This document shows, in pieces, positions 35,558-48,208 of a stretch of 64,000 bases of DNA. The translations under genes and the position numbers were made by a program. The stretch comes from Chrysomallon squamiferum (lineage: Eukaryota; Mollusca; Gastropoda; Neomphalida; Peltospiridae). The notes beneath the pieces were generated by a model that worked only from the letters and a program-made list of their open reading frames with translations, had not been told where the DNA came from and made no database searches. The stretch is taken from positions 19,422,785 through 19,486,784 of the forward strand of contig CM022677.1 in NCBI GenBank assembly GCA_012295275.1, given 5' to 3'. Positions within the stretch are counted from its first letter, which is position 1, and the number at the start of each line of letters is the position of its first letter.

Positions 35558-37199
35558 TTGTTTCTGTGCAGGTATATATGTGTTTATATCTATTCTTGTA
35601 TGTGTGTGTGTGGGTAGGTGTGGTTATTTGACGCTAAATGCACAGTTGGTACAGGACCAACATGTAAGTGAATATTTTAATGAAGTATTTTATAACATTT
35701 GTGTTTAAAAGAAATCTTTTGTCTCTGTGATAAAAATTAAAATGTCATTTCATTCATAGCAACAATTGTTTGTGTTTGTATGCAACCTTAGGCAAGAAAA
35801 AAAAGTAATAAAAAAACAAACAATAATAAATAAATAAATAGTTGCATCTGCTAATTTAATGCATATAAATTGGCAGAAAAAAAAAAAAAAATAAAGGAAA
35901 ATTGGCATACAAAACAAAATTAGAGTTTTATTTCTTGAATCATTACGTAGCATTATCTACGAAAACGATAAACTTAAAATGTCATTAAAAAACGAAACAC
36001 GATTTGAGTTATATAAATGTTAGTCAGTATATAGTAGGGTGTATACTTGTTTTATCGCATTTATTTTTATATTTCAACTGAATTTTATGACATTTTTGTC
36101 CTGCATAGTGTGCTTCGACAGAATTGAAAAATTAATATTAATTAAAAGAAATATATAAAAAATACATAATAAAAAAAATAAAATAAATAAATAAATAGGT
36201 CGATCATGAATGATCCGACAGTCACTTAAACTGGTTTGCATCGGTAGCCGGGCACAAATTTGGGATAACATTTGATCTTGCTGCATAAACACTGCTAGCA
36301 TCCATAGCAAACATAGTCATTAGTAGGTATTCACTTACTATTGTATAAGGAAAGGTGCACTTTAAATCTCAGAGAATTAAAAAGGATGTATTTGTTAATG
36401 AACTTGTAAAGGTACATGAAACAATACAAATATTACACATAAAATTATTGATTATGAATTAAAAATAATCACAATATAAAAAAATAAAATTAAAAATGTA
36501 AGTAATAAAAATTGAATTTTAAAATATCATCACTGACATCATGTAGTTAATTATTTTCATTTTTATTTTTTTATCTGTTATTGTTTCTAATAACTGTCTG
36601 CATTAAAGAAAAATTTATGATGGTGTAAAAGTAGCAAATAAACAAATTAATAATCAGAAAAACTGCTACCATTTTCTTTTTATTACTATATTTAGTTTTA
36701 TTATTATTAGTTATACTTATTTTAACTAATGTTTGCAAGTTCAATCAGGTGTTCCCAAAACAAAAATGGTTAGCTTAGTTTTCACTAAATTAAAGATATT
36801 TCTTGAAAGATTCTATAGAACAAGCAAGGTAGGATTTACGTTGAATAATAATTTTGTAATTATTACCTGTCTCTCTGCATCTGTCATTTCGTTTGCTTTC
36901 TCTATTTAAAATATACCTTTAGTGTGTGATGAATAGAAACAGCCAACATATTTATATCATATACACAATATTAAATCACTGCCAAAACAGCCTTCTCAGT
37001 TTATCACTAATTTATTTATTTATTTATTTATTTATTTATTTTTTTATTTTTTTATTTTTTTATTTATTATACATTATATCTCTATAATATCTTAATTAAG
37101 TATCGGATTCAGGATTTGCTTATCTATTAATTATAAGGTGTTTCTTTTTTCAACTTTATAAACAGACTAATTAATGAACACTGCCTGCTCCGTTTTCAG
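35556..37199. other. Region upstream of nuclease-like gene copy 2
   Basis: Closely matches 29290-30925. It has an expanded TTTA tract at 37011-37070 and the same ctgctccgttttcag acceptor ending at 37199. No coding frame. Confidence 0.5.
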
Positions 37200-37234
37200 A
37201 AAAGACCCCGAGTAGTGAGGAATCACATGGAAAT

Positions 37235-38023
37235 ATGACATGGGAACCTTTCTTATCAGATCTAGACAGAAGAAGATCAGAAAGATATTTCGACCGAGAA
37301 TTTTCGGAACAAGCAGGTCCTGGCACTTCTCTCATTTACAAAACGGTTACAGGCAGAATAAGCAGCAAAGGTATAGATATTAATTCAGAGTTCAATTCTT
37401 GCAGCAAGTGGACTTTAAATGAGTTCAATAAATGCATTGATTTTGATGATTTGAGAAGACTGAATATTGGGACAAAGAATGTCGATCACTGCAGTTCATT
37501 GGAATCCATTATTAGTGAAAACCTACACATGTTCCAGATTGATTCAAAAAGGCCTGATATTCATAAAGTCCTGAGAAGAAAGGTCGATGTAAGAATATTG
37601 ATAAACTCTATACTTCAGAACTTGTGTAAAGATCTTAAATTTGGTGTCAAAACAGAAGAGAAAATTAAACCAGTTGGTCTTCCCTCTTGCAAATTTGATT
37701 TTCTGTTCTATAACCATCGCGGGAAACCGATTGGATGCTTAAAAACGAAATCATCTTCCACTATGAACAGTAAAGCATTTGTTCAAGCAGTCCTCGAACT
37801 TTTTGTTTTACAGCAATTTGCTAGCGAAGAAAAGGTCGACGTTAAAAAAGTACCGTTATTCAACATTTTGACAGACGGTCGGAGGTTTGTCTTGCTTCAG
37901 GTGAAAGGAGATAAAATATTGGTGGAACAGAATGAAGACAACAAACTGAAAATTCATACTGATGGAGTCATGGAATCCCTTTACAGGCTGATTCAAATGA
38001 GTGTTGACGCATCTGTTGAATGA
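37235..38023 (+). CDS. PD-(D/E)XK-like nuclease family protein, copy 2 (start shifted, motif Glu replaced by Lys)
   Basis: 262 residues from the first available ATG. In copies 1, 3 and 4 the start is the third to fifth base after the acceptor; here that triplet is AAG (37202-37204), and the frame stays open to a downstream ATG 11 codons later. The N-terminal 60 residues are very different from copy 1. From about residue 80 the two proteins are nearly identical. Motif positions: D155, K170-T-K172 (aaa at 37742-37744), Gln184. The same Glu-to-Lys change as copy 1 points to a shared origin or gene conversion. AATAAA at 38404-38409. Either an expressed, catalytically dead paralogue or an early pseudogene. 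Confidence 0.7.
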   Translation: MTWEPFLSDLDRRRSERYFDREFSEQAGPGTSLIYKTVTGRISSKGIDINSEFNSCSKWTLNEFNKCIDFDDLRRLNIGTKNVDHCSSLESIISENLHMFQIDSKRPDIHKVLRRKVDVRILINSILQNLCKDLKFGVKTEEKIKPVGLPSCKFDFLFYNHRGKPIGCLKTKSSSTMNSKAFVQAVLELFVLQQFASEEKVDVKKVPLFNILTDGRRFVLLQVKGDKILVEQNEDNKLKIHTDGVMESLYRLIQMSVDASVE

Positions 38024-38525
38024 CTACAGAGGTCTTGACTCGTAACATAAATTCTGGAAACTTGATGGAATTGAGCATTTAAAATCTAAACTTGATAGCA
38101 TGCTTGTACTTACACAAAATCTGAAGAATTATTTAGTAACTGTAAAAGTAATGATTGAATCACTATAGTTTTTCTTATGAAAATTTAGTTATTGGAACTG
38201 TTGTCTTATCTTCAGATATTCTCTCTGTATCTTTAATGTATTTATCTTAATTTTTTATTAATACACTTACTGCATTAATAATTATTCACTGCATATAAGT
38301 TGTACTAAAATTATTTTACTAAATTTTATATCAAGACATTGTGTTATGTTTATACAGAAAATATAGCTATACTTACGACAGTAGAAATATATATTACATG
38401 CTTAATAAATATATGTATTAATGAATTAATATCCTTGTAATGAACGATGTTTGGCATCGCCAAATATAAATTATTAACTGTGGTTGAAGATCTTTTATTA
38501 TTTCAGTGAGTTGATTTGAAATGTA

Positions 38526-38577
<52 letters not shown>

Positions 38578-39968
38578 TGTGTATTAAATTATAACATTTA
38601 TTACCATACACTTCAATGCAGGCGTTCTGTTGTAGTCTGATTATATAGGTTAAAATGTATTTACCAGTCTATAACTTTGGTGATATGGATCTGTGAACAA
38701 ACATAACATGTGACTTGTATGTTTTCATATTTTTTATTATCATATATTTGACATTGTACTATCGTCGTTTCAATGTTCTGTGTACAAAACTCTCGTGTTT
38801 GATCACTTATCAAAATGATATGAACTTTGTACTTGTTATCTTTATATAAGTTTACACATTTACTTATCTTAACTGATGCATTTTAAAACTAGACATACAG
38901 TCTAATCACATGTAAATAAAATATATACAGTGCCAGGTATCCGACATCACAAATTTGTGTGCGCAAACGTAAATAATTGGAAACCCTAGATATTTGTATG
39001 AAATGTGGCAGACTTTTTTTTGTTCTTTGGTTATCTTGCAGCAGTCGAGTACACATGGAAATATGGAACTCCAACATTCTCGTCTGCGAACAAATGAACA
39101 TTTTGTACATTGCTCAGCAAGAAGCTTTATAAGGGTCAACAAGGATAATTTACTGCTTTTCGAGCGTATATTAGTTCGAATCTAGCGCCAGATATGAAGG
39201 ATATTCTTTGTCCCCTTCTGTCATGTATACGTACAAAAAACAATAGTTAATAACTGATACAATCAAAAACGGGACTACATACTAAACTGGATACCTCACA
39301 GGAGATCTAAAAACACGTGTTTTAAATTCGGGTGCTAGAGATCATGTTTCTTCTTTTCTTTATTATCCAGGTATATCTTAGTTCAAGCAAGGGACTGACT
39401 CACAATAGTCACAGAGGAGGGGAACAGGGCCGGTACTGACTATTCAATATTTTATTTATCTATATAAGAAAACGATAACTGTTTAAAAATTGATTTATAA
39501 GTGCTTTAAAACGAATGTATGCTCGGTGGATTTTTTTTCCTAAACTGTTACTCAGATGATGATAAGTTGATGATAAGTAATGTAAAATATTTATAAGTAT
39601 AATTAAACAACTAAATGAGTGCAAACAAGCAAAGTGAACGTTATACGTTATACATGAGTAAACAAATAAAATGTAGTCTGATTATTATTGTATGCTGTAT
39701 TTACGTTAGCGACACTAACAACACCACCAACAACAATAATAATAATAATAATAATAATAGGAAAGACTGATATAGATTTTCGTGTGAAAACAAACAGTGA
39801 GATACATGTTTTATTTAGTCAATTTGTAAAATATATATTCTTATAATGTAATGAAGTTAACAGTTAATATTATTTATTTATTTATTCATGTATTTATTTG
39901 TAATGAAATAAAGCTATGCACTACATATATCTCAATACGTACATACATGTTATTATTATTATTATTAC

Positions 39969-40001
<33 letters not shown>

Positions 40002-40740
40002 GTGCACGTGACTAAAAATCATGCGCTCACTTTGTGTCCCGTTTTCCACTCGTACAGTTTATTTATACCGCCAGTTCACTATTCAAGTTTACACAAGATA
40101 TACCTTTGTTTGTGTTTAGTTTACAACACCATTATAAACATTACAAAAGGGAGATAGAGTTGTGTTACTCAGTATATCTTAGTCTTGTCCTTATCTCCAA
40201 TCGTGGTGTTTATTTATAAACCTTACAAAGACTCGATATTCTCGTTTTCCTATTCATGTTTAAAAGAATCATGATAGATCTATTAAAAATAGAATTAAAT
40301 AAATAAATAAATAAATAAATATTTATTATCTATTTGTTTATTTGCTTGACTGTTTGTTGTTTTCCGTTTTAATTAATTAATTAATTATTTATTGTTATTA
40401 CTACTACTATGTGCACGTGATCAAAAATCATGCGCTCACTTTGTGTCCCGTTTTCCACTCGTACAGTTTATTTATACCGCCAGTTCACTATTCAAGTTTA
40501 AACAAGATATGTCTTTGTTCGCGAAGTGTATTAACTTACATTGTCATTCTACAAACTACCGGGACAAACTATGACAAATATTGTTCAAAAGTGATTATTT
40601 ATTTATTTATTATTAGTATTATACTTTTATTTATTTACTTTGTTTCTTGTCCGGTTTTCTTAAGTTATTAATTTATTTACTATTATTATTATTTCATTAT
40701 TATTATTGTTATTATTATTATTATTATTATTATGCAGTTT
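38024..40740. repeat. 3' flank block of the array, unit 2
   Basis: Almost base-for-base equal to the unit 1 flank up to about 40110. It includes a longer GT tract (38527-38570), then two CACGTG-type repeats (40002 and 40410) and the ATT tracts at 39951-40000 and 40683-40733. Confidence 0.7.
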
Positions 40741-41235
40741 TTTGCTAAATTTCTCTTTTATGACCGTGGATCCTAAGAAAGTGAGTGCAAAGGACAGTGC
40801 TGAGAAGAAGAAGCGGATAATGTCCGTTGAATTAAAGCATGAAATCTTAGAAAAACATGAGCGAGGTGTGAATGTAGTCGACTTGACTAGGCAGTAGGAG
40901 TGTTGTACTTCTACAATATGTACCATACTGAAGTAGAAGGCTATATCTTCAGCCAAAGGATTTAAAATAATCTGTCTGATTTACAAGATAAATACACTTT
41001 ACAGAACCAATTTATTTCTTTACATTCTCTTTTCTTTTTATAAAATATTTGTCATTTATGCATACATTTTGCTTATTTTAATCATTTTAGAAACAATTCG
41101 TGTAATTTTTGGGGAGATGGAACGGATTACTGGTATTTCAATTAATTTCAGTGGGGAAAATTGATTTGATATACGAGCAAATTAAGTTAGGAACTCAGTC
41201 CAGGAACAAATTAAACTTGTAAGCCAAGGTACCAA
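40741..41235 (+). mobile_element. pogo/Tigger-type transposon remnant, copy B
   Basis: Duplicate of copy A. The helix-turn-helix frame from 40760 (EKKKRIMSVELKHEILEKHE) is cut by a TAG after V-V-D-L-T-R-Q, and the right-hand inverted end (gccaaggtaccaatg) is kept. It was inserted before the array duplicated, since both copies share the same deletion edges. Confidence 0.7.
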
Positions 41236-43169
41236 TGCATACATGATTAACCAACAATTCAGAAACTAAATTTATATAATTTTAATTATTTCTTTATTTG
41301 TCTAGCGTGAAAAAATATCATTATTTCAAAACAGCAAAATTTAAAAATGCTCCGCTTATATAGAGTGATAGTTACACAAGTTTCTTTCTTAAAAGGAGTA
41401 ATTTAAATAACAACAGCAACAACAAAATGTATAATGATGAATAAATAAATAAATTAAGATATTTATGTTTAGAAACAAAAAACAAAAAAAGAAAAACCGA
41501 AAAACAAAAACTTATATAAAGAAAAACAATATATCTGAATACATACAAACATTAGGGTAATAAATTAAAAATAAATAAATAATTAAAAATTAAGATCAGC
41601 TGAAACATAAACAAATAAATAACTATAAAGATCAGACAAAACATAAATAAATAAAATGTTAAAAAAAATTCAAATTAAATTAAAAACGAAAGGATAAGGT
41701 TATAAACCTAATTAGTATGTGTTCATCTGCTAATATTAAGTCTGCTTATTTGCATAAAAGCAGCAAGATTTTATAGAAATCAAGAAAATAATACTGAAAA
41801 TGACATCGATTTCTACGAATTACTGACTTTTTCATTTCTTTATTTAAAAACGAAACAAGATGCTTCCTAGAAATAGAGCTAGTTTGAACAGTTCGACTTA
41901 TCTACATATTTGTGGTAATCTTGTATAATAATATAACGTACAAAGACAGATAACTCTAGTAGTAAAATTATTTTCAAACGTGCTTCGATCTGAAATCGAT
42001 GTATAAATTACATTCCTCAGTGTAGAAATTAAATCACTTCAACTTTAGCCAGGTAAGTTTAATCTGTTTCGTATATATTATGTTTTATTCTCTAAATGTA
42101 TAGTGTGTGTCTCTGTCTGTGTGTGCATGTGCGTTTGTGTCTGTACGTACTTAGCTTGGGTTTGCGTGCGGGTGTATAGGTCCTTATCTACCTATTCTTG
42201 TGTATAAAGGTATGGTTACTTTAGAGCTATCAGAGGGCTTAGGAGTCTACACTGACAAGTACAGGCCTGTGTGTAAGTGAATATTTCAACTAGGAATTTT
42301 ATAACATTTTGTTTTCTGGATATTATATTATTCGAAAGAATAAAATAATAATAATAATAAATTTAGTTCTGGTTTAGTTGTCAAAGATGCTTTATTTTCA
42401 CGTGCTGTGCCACTAGTGACCTGTTTAGTTGTCGTATTAATACAAGTATAAACGCCACCATTTTACACTGTCAAAGCTGGGTGTGTGACGTCGTAACTTA
42501 GACGGCCTCCTCATAGTAGTGTACGTTTTTCTCTAGCGCACTAAAACAAATAATAATAATAAGTAAGTAAATGAATAAAAATAACTATAATGAAAACTTT
42601 TTTAAAAATATACCTGTAAATAATGAAACAGTCAAATAAAAATAAATATATAGATAAATAATAAACAAATAAAACAATATGACAATAATATAGAAAAACA
42701 GAAAAACAACAATAAATGAGTAAATAAATAAATAAATAAATAAAAATTAATATATCTGAATACGTCTATATACACTATGGCTATAAACTAGCAAGGAAAT
42801 ATGAAACCCGATATTTTTCATGTCGTAGAAAAGAGAAAGAAAGAAAGAAAGAAGTAAATAATTGTTTCTTATCTCTCATCTACGCTTAAAAACTTCATAT
42901 TAGGCAGTTCAAATATTATGTAACCTGTAAAATTTGTTCTGAAAATAAGGTAAATAAATTTATTCTTTTGTCTTATAACAAGGGTCGATAAATGACCGTC
43001 GGTCAAAAGAGTGTCGACTTAACTATTGCGGTCGAATGTTGACATTTGTAAAATAAATAAAAATAATACAATTTGCTGATACTCATTTTTAATTTATATG
43101 TATATATCGTTTTATGTTCTATTTGAACTTTAATGAAAGATTATACGGATTATTTGAAATACTAGTAAC
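41236..43169. repeat. Array block between Tigger remnant and block E, unit 3
   Basis: Carries the type 1 exon-like block (41805-42300, donor GTAAGT at 42053), AAAT/AAC repeats near 42540-42760 and a segment near 42980-43060 (ataaatgaccgtcggtcaaa) shared with 52890-52970. No coding gene. Confidence 0.5.
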
Positions 43170-43772
43170 TAGTAATTCCATTTAATGTCCGTAAAATATA
43201 GCTAGTTGTGTAGCAGTGGTAAGCAGTAGTTGGGGGGGGGGAGAGCAAGGGCCAAAGGGATTCAATTCAATTCAGATAGTTGTATATGAGGGTCATATGC
43301 GCCAGAGATCAGTCTCTTCCATTCGAACGTCTTCACAACAACTGCTGCCCTGTCAGATAGCGTGCATGTCGCAACTCGCTCTGATTAGCACGTTAATATT
43401 TTTTTCATTTCTTTCCATTCCAGAAATTAGTCTCTTCCATTCGAATGCGATTACAACAACTGCAGGAAAACATATATGTGATTTTTCATCCAGTGGAATC
43501 CACCATTTTAATATATCAAAAACGTAGAGAGAGAGAGAGAGAAAAAAAAAACGCCTAGAAATTAAGAAGAAAACGTCTGTCCACGGTAACAGAGGAAACG
43601 AAATCGAAAGACGCTAGAGCCACGAAGCACAAGTCAAAGGACCAAGGCAGGAACACAACAGGACCAATCCAGAATTGAACGACAAGACTTTGATTTGGGC
43701 GCAGGAAAAAGCAGTGAAAAACGGTGAGTTAGATACTTCTACTGGGTATTGTGAAATTGGTTGTGTCGATAC
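43170..43772 (+). other. Block E, unit 3, left part
   Basis: Same exon-like block as 27830-28760, with acceptor-like ttccattccag near 43423 and GTGAGT donor at 43724-43729. It is interrupted at gtcgatac by the element at 43773; the rest continues at 45626-46000. Confidence 0.5.
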
Positions 43773-45190
43773 GGCTTAGTCCCATTTGGTAGAATCCCAT
43801 TTCGTAGAAAGGCTAAATGTGGTTCAGTAGTCTTATTGACATGTTTGGTTTTACCTCAGTCATTTTAATGAACTGCTCCAGATTATTTGGAAAGCGATTA
43901 TTATTGTACAAATACAGTAATATCTCGCTTAACGATACCACACTTTAACAATCTTTCTTCTTTACAAATTATATAAATAGAAATTTAATTTAATAGTTAA
44001 TTGCTCGAAATAAATGATACAAATGTATACAGTGCATGTTTTTAAGTCCTTTTTCTTTAATTTTTCGTTCATTCACGAGCTTCTCTCAGCTGTGTTGATC
44101 AGTTGACACGTCATACGTGCATCTGATATTCTGATTCTCTTTTCTCTTCAGTTTCGATTTAGACTTAAACTCATTTGTAATTTACCCCTCCAATATGTCA
44201 AAATGAATAACAGTATACCGGCAAATGCTGATGATAAAAGAAACGGAAGGCAATAACTTTAGAAACAAAATACATTATCTTAAATGAAACCAAACCCACA
44301 AGGAGCGGCATATACTTATTTCTTAATGTATTTGTATAAATTGATTTGTAAATGATTTACTGTTTATTTAATATCTACAATCTATTAAATCATTTATGTC
44401 TAAACTGCCGTTTTATTTCTCCTTATTTCAACATTTTGTTTTATGTCAGATCTCATCAGCGAGAAAGTAAGCACTGCTTTTAACCTTAATTCTATGTAAA
44501 TTAGTCTCCCGCTTACCTCACTTAATTATTGGAAGTTTTGGAACCAATTACATCTTTAATCTGAGGTATTATTGTAGTATGGATATTGCTTATCGCATGA
44601 AGTATGCAAATATGACAAATATTGAAATAATCTATGTATCAAATATAGTGAATGTAAATAATTAAAAAAGAAGGTATTTATCTAAAAGTATTCCCAATGA
44701 TTTGGTCCTTCGTATAAACTTTTTCAGTCATAGCCAAAGTATTTGCAGGTCGTAATATCTTTAGTATTCATACTATGTCACATATATTGTATAATATGTG
44801 CACAATCTGAATATGTCTGTGTGCATAACGTAAATATGATCAGTAACAGATATCTTGTACATGTTTAAGCTGAATACGGTTGAATTCGAAAAGTTAATGA
44901 TAAATGTAACGTTCAAATATTCTATTTACTGAATATAAGTAAATTACTCATATGTAAAATATGTTTTGTTAAAAATTATATTTGCTGAATTAGTTATTTA
45001 TAATATTTTTGTCGTATTCTCTTACAGAAGCAAGCCATTTTTCTTTTCTTTCATTATTTTTTCGTTTTGTTTTTTAATAGACAGATGAAATTGATGTAAA
45101 ATTGTTTATTATTGGTTGCTTGTTTTGTAACGGAAATGAAATGTTTATGAATTAGAAATGACCAGTTTAAAAAAAAAAAAAAAAAAAAAA

Positions 45191-45233
<43 letters not shown>

Positions 45234-45625
45234 GTAACAGTAATTATAATAAGAAGAATAAGAAGAATAACAATAATAATAATAATAACAACAATAATAA
45301 TAGTAATAATATTATATAATAATAATAATAATAATGTTGATGATGATAATTATGATGATGATAATGAGAAGGAGGAAGATGATGAAATAATGAAAAAGTA
45401 ACAAATCAAGAACAAATGAGTTGTTAAATGCTTATTCTGCTTTCGGTTGATGTTACATAATCGATTTAGGAACAATGCGCTCCCCCTCTGAATGTTAGAA
45501 AGAAACCAGATGTATGCACAGGCCAAGTTCATTATATACAGAGGTAATCAGGTATTGCGGTAAACCAGATTTTTCTACGAAATGGGAATTATACGAACTG
45601 GGAATCTACCAAATGGGAAGACACC
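43773..45625. mobile_element. 1.85 kb inverted-repeat element with 8 bp target duplication
   Basis: Flanked by the direct repeat GTCGATAC (43765-43772 and 45626-45633). Units 1, 2 and 4 carry a single GTCGATAC at the same place, so they are empty sites. The left end contains cccatttggtaga and cccatttcgtagaaa; the reverse complement of the right end contains the same words in the same order. Eight-base duplications are known for hAT, P, Merlin and others; the GG-starting ends do not fit the usual hAT CAGNG. No transposase frame; it contains poly-A and an AAT tract (45164-45240). Insertion happened after the unit duplicated. Confidence 0.85.
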
Positions 45626-47204
45626 GTCGATACAAATGTAAGAACGCTAGGAGCGCTCGCTACCCCTCAGCTCATTCAGTTACCTTTTCTGTACAACTGG
45701 AAAGGTCTGACTCTGTTTAAAATGATTATGTTTGCTCATGTTTAAAATAACTTGGCTATGTTTTTCTCCAATGTTCCTGCTTTTAACATACACATTATAG
45801 CACCTGTATATCGAAATCGCTGTAAGTTGTTTCCTACAAGGCCAAATCGCCATATATTTTATATGCAACTAAAAGACCCTGTGTTGTTTTTAATAATTAT
45901 ATTTCTATGTTGGTTATATTAATAACTTGTAGGATTCATGTTTTATTGTTTTGACTTTTACTTTATATAAGTTCTGAAATAAATGAAGTAACATTTTTTT
46001 GCCAATGGAATACATTTTAATTTGACATTTTCACCAAAATGATTAGCATTGCTAACAAGTGGACAGTACATTTCACTCGATTGGGGAAAATGCTGAGCTA
46101 TCCATAATATTGTGCATGTGTATTTGCAAACGGGCAAATTTAAAAAAAGAAAAAAAAAAAAAAAATGAAGAAAACAACAAGAGAAAATCCCAAGCAGAGA
46201 AAACGAAATACAAGTATGGAGTAAGAAATCAAGAACGAAAAATTGAAAATGACTGATTTCTACGAATTACTGACTCTTTCATTTATTTATTTAAAAACAA
46301 AAAAAAAGACGTTTGCAAGAAATAGACATAGATTGAATAGTTCGAGTTACCTAAATGTTTCTGATATACATGTGTAATTACTTATGTCTGTATGTTTCTG
46401 TGTGTATGTGTGTGTGTGTGCGTTTGTGTGTGTGCATACTTGCTTCTGTGCAGGTATATATGTGTGTATCTCTATTCTTGTATGTGTGAGTGTGTGTGTA
46501 GGGATGCTTATTTGACGCTAAATGATTTTATAACATTTGTGTTCAAAAGAAACCTTTTGTCTCTGTGATAAAAATTAAAATGTCATTTCATTCATAGAAA
46601 CAGTTGTTTGTGTTTGTATGCAGCCTTATTTTTATATTTCAACTGGGAATTTTATGACATTTTTGTCCTGGATAGTGTGCTTCGACAGAATTGAAGAATT
46701 AATATTAATAAAAATAAATAAATAAACAGGTCGATCATCACTGATCCGACAGTCACTTAAACTGGTTGGTTCGGTAGTCGGGCACAAATTTTTGATAACA
46801 TTTGATCTTGCTGCATAAACACTGCTAGCATCACTTGCAAACATTGTCATTAATAGGTATTCATTTACTGTTGTATCAGGAATGATGCACTTTAAATCCC
46901 AGAGAATTAAAAAGGCTGTATTTGTTTATGAACTTGTAAAGGGACATGTTACAATACAAATATCATACAGATAAAATTATTGATTATAAATAAAAAATAA
47001 ACACAATATAAACAAATAAAATTGAAAATGAAAGTATTAAAAATTGAATTTTAAAACGTCACTTTGACGTAATGTAGTTAATTAGTTTCTATATTATATT
47101 AATAATGTATCGGGTTCAGGGTTTGCTTACTTAATTATAAAGTGTTTCTTTTTTCATCTTTATTAACAGACTAATTAATGAACCCTGTCTGCTCCGTTTT
47201 TCAG
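45626..47204. other. Right part of block E and region upstream of gene copy 3
   Basis: Continues block E to about 46000 with AATAAA at about 45980. A truncated type 2 block (46250-46370) and GT-rich tract follow. The segment around 46720-46850 matches 29960-30080. It ends at the acceptor ctccgtttttcag (47204). Confidence 0.5.
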
Positions 47205-47206
47205 AA

Positions 47207-48208
47207 ATGGCCAAGAGTAGAAGGAAGTCAAGAAAAGAGCTGAATTTCAGGACAAAGCAATGGGAACATTTCCTGTGTGCTCTAACCCCGAAAAGATCGC
47301 AAACAGCAGCAGCTTTCAGGAAAGAATTTCAGGAACCAGAAGATTCTGGCACTTCTCTCATTTACAAAAAAATTTCCAGAATAATGTCTACCGAATACAC
47401 ATTGTTCAAATCTTGCAACAAGTGGAGTTTAACGGACTTCAGTAAATGCATTGGTTTCCATGATTTAGGAAAACTGAATACTGGGACAAAAGAAGTCACT
47501 CTGGAATATTCATTGGAATCCATTATTAAAGAAAATCTACAAATGTTCCAGATTGGTTCGGAAAGGCCTAATATTGATGACGTCCTCAAGAAAAAGGTCG
47601 ATGTAAGAACATTTATAGACTCCATACTTCGGAAATTATGTACAAATCTAGACTTTGGTGTCAGACTAGAAAACAAACCGGACTCAGGTGATCTTCCCGG
47701 TTGCAAGTTTGATTATCTAGTCTTTAACCATAGCGGAAAACCGATCGGTTGCGTAGAAACGAAAAAACCTTCCGAAATAAATAGTAAAGCATTTGTTCAA
47801 GCAGTCCTCAAACTTTTTGTTTTACAGAAAATTGCTAGCGAAGAAAACGTCGACGTTAGAAAAGTACCGTTATTCAACATTTTGACAGACGGTCTGAGGT
47901 TTGTCTTGCTTCAAGTAAAAGGAGATAAACTACTGGTGGAACAGAATGAACAAAACAAACTGAAAATTCGTACAGTCAAGGAAGACCTATTGCAGGAACA
48001 GAATGAACAAAGTCAAACCGATGGAGTCCTGGAATCCATTTACAGGCTGATTCAAACGAGTGTTGACGCATCTGTTGAAATACCACAGACTCGTAATATA
48101 AATTCTAGAAATTTGAAGGGTTTTACCATTTTAAACCTACATTGGATGGATTGGGTGTTTTTACACCAACCTGAAGAATTATTTAGCAGCTGTGAAAGTA
48201 GTGATTGA
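47207..48208 (+). CDS. PD-(D/E)XK-like nuclease family protein, copy 3 (intact E-T-K, extended C-terminus)
   Basis: 333 residues, the longest copy. The ATG is two bases after the acceptor. The very basic start (AKSRRKSRKE) could be a nuclear localisation signal. Motifs: D169, strand YLVFNHSGKPIGCV, E184-T-K186, Gln198, then FNILTDGLRFVLLQVKGDKL. All residues expected of a PD-(D/E)XK centre are present. Two differences from copies 1 and 2: a 15-residue insert rich in E, Q and L after K-L-K-I (also in copy 4), and a 42-residue C-terminal tail because the usual stop is lost and translation runs into former 3' UTR. AATAAA at 48455-48460. Function (defence, DNA repair or domesticated element enzyme) cannot be told from sequence. 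Confidence 0.8.
   Translation: MAKSRRKSRKELNFRTKQWEHFLCALTPKRSQTAAAFRKEFQEPEDSGTSLIYKKISRIMSTEYTLFKSCNKWSLTDFSKCIGFHDLGKLNTGTKEVTLEYSLESIIKENLQMFQIGSERPNIDDVLKKKVDVRTFIDSILRKLCTNLDFGVRLENKPDSGDLPGCKFDYLVFNHSGKPIGCVETKKPSEINSKAFVQAVLKLFVLQKIASEENVDVRKVPLFNILTDGLRFVLLQVKGDKLLVEQNEQNKLKIRTVKEDLLQEQNEQSQTDGVLESIYRLIQTSVDASVEIPQTRNINSRNLKGFTILNLHWMDWVFLHQPEELFSSCESSD

Noticed and set aside
47362-47706. 114-codon minus-strand frame inside gene copy 3
   Set aside because: Antisense shadow of the nuclease-like coding exon, not kept in the other copies.
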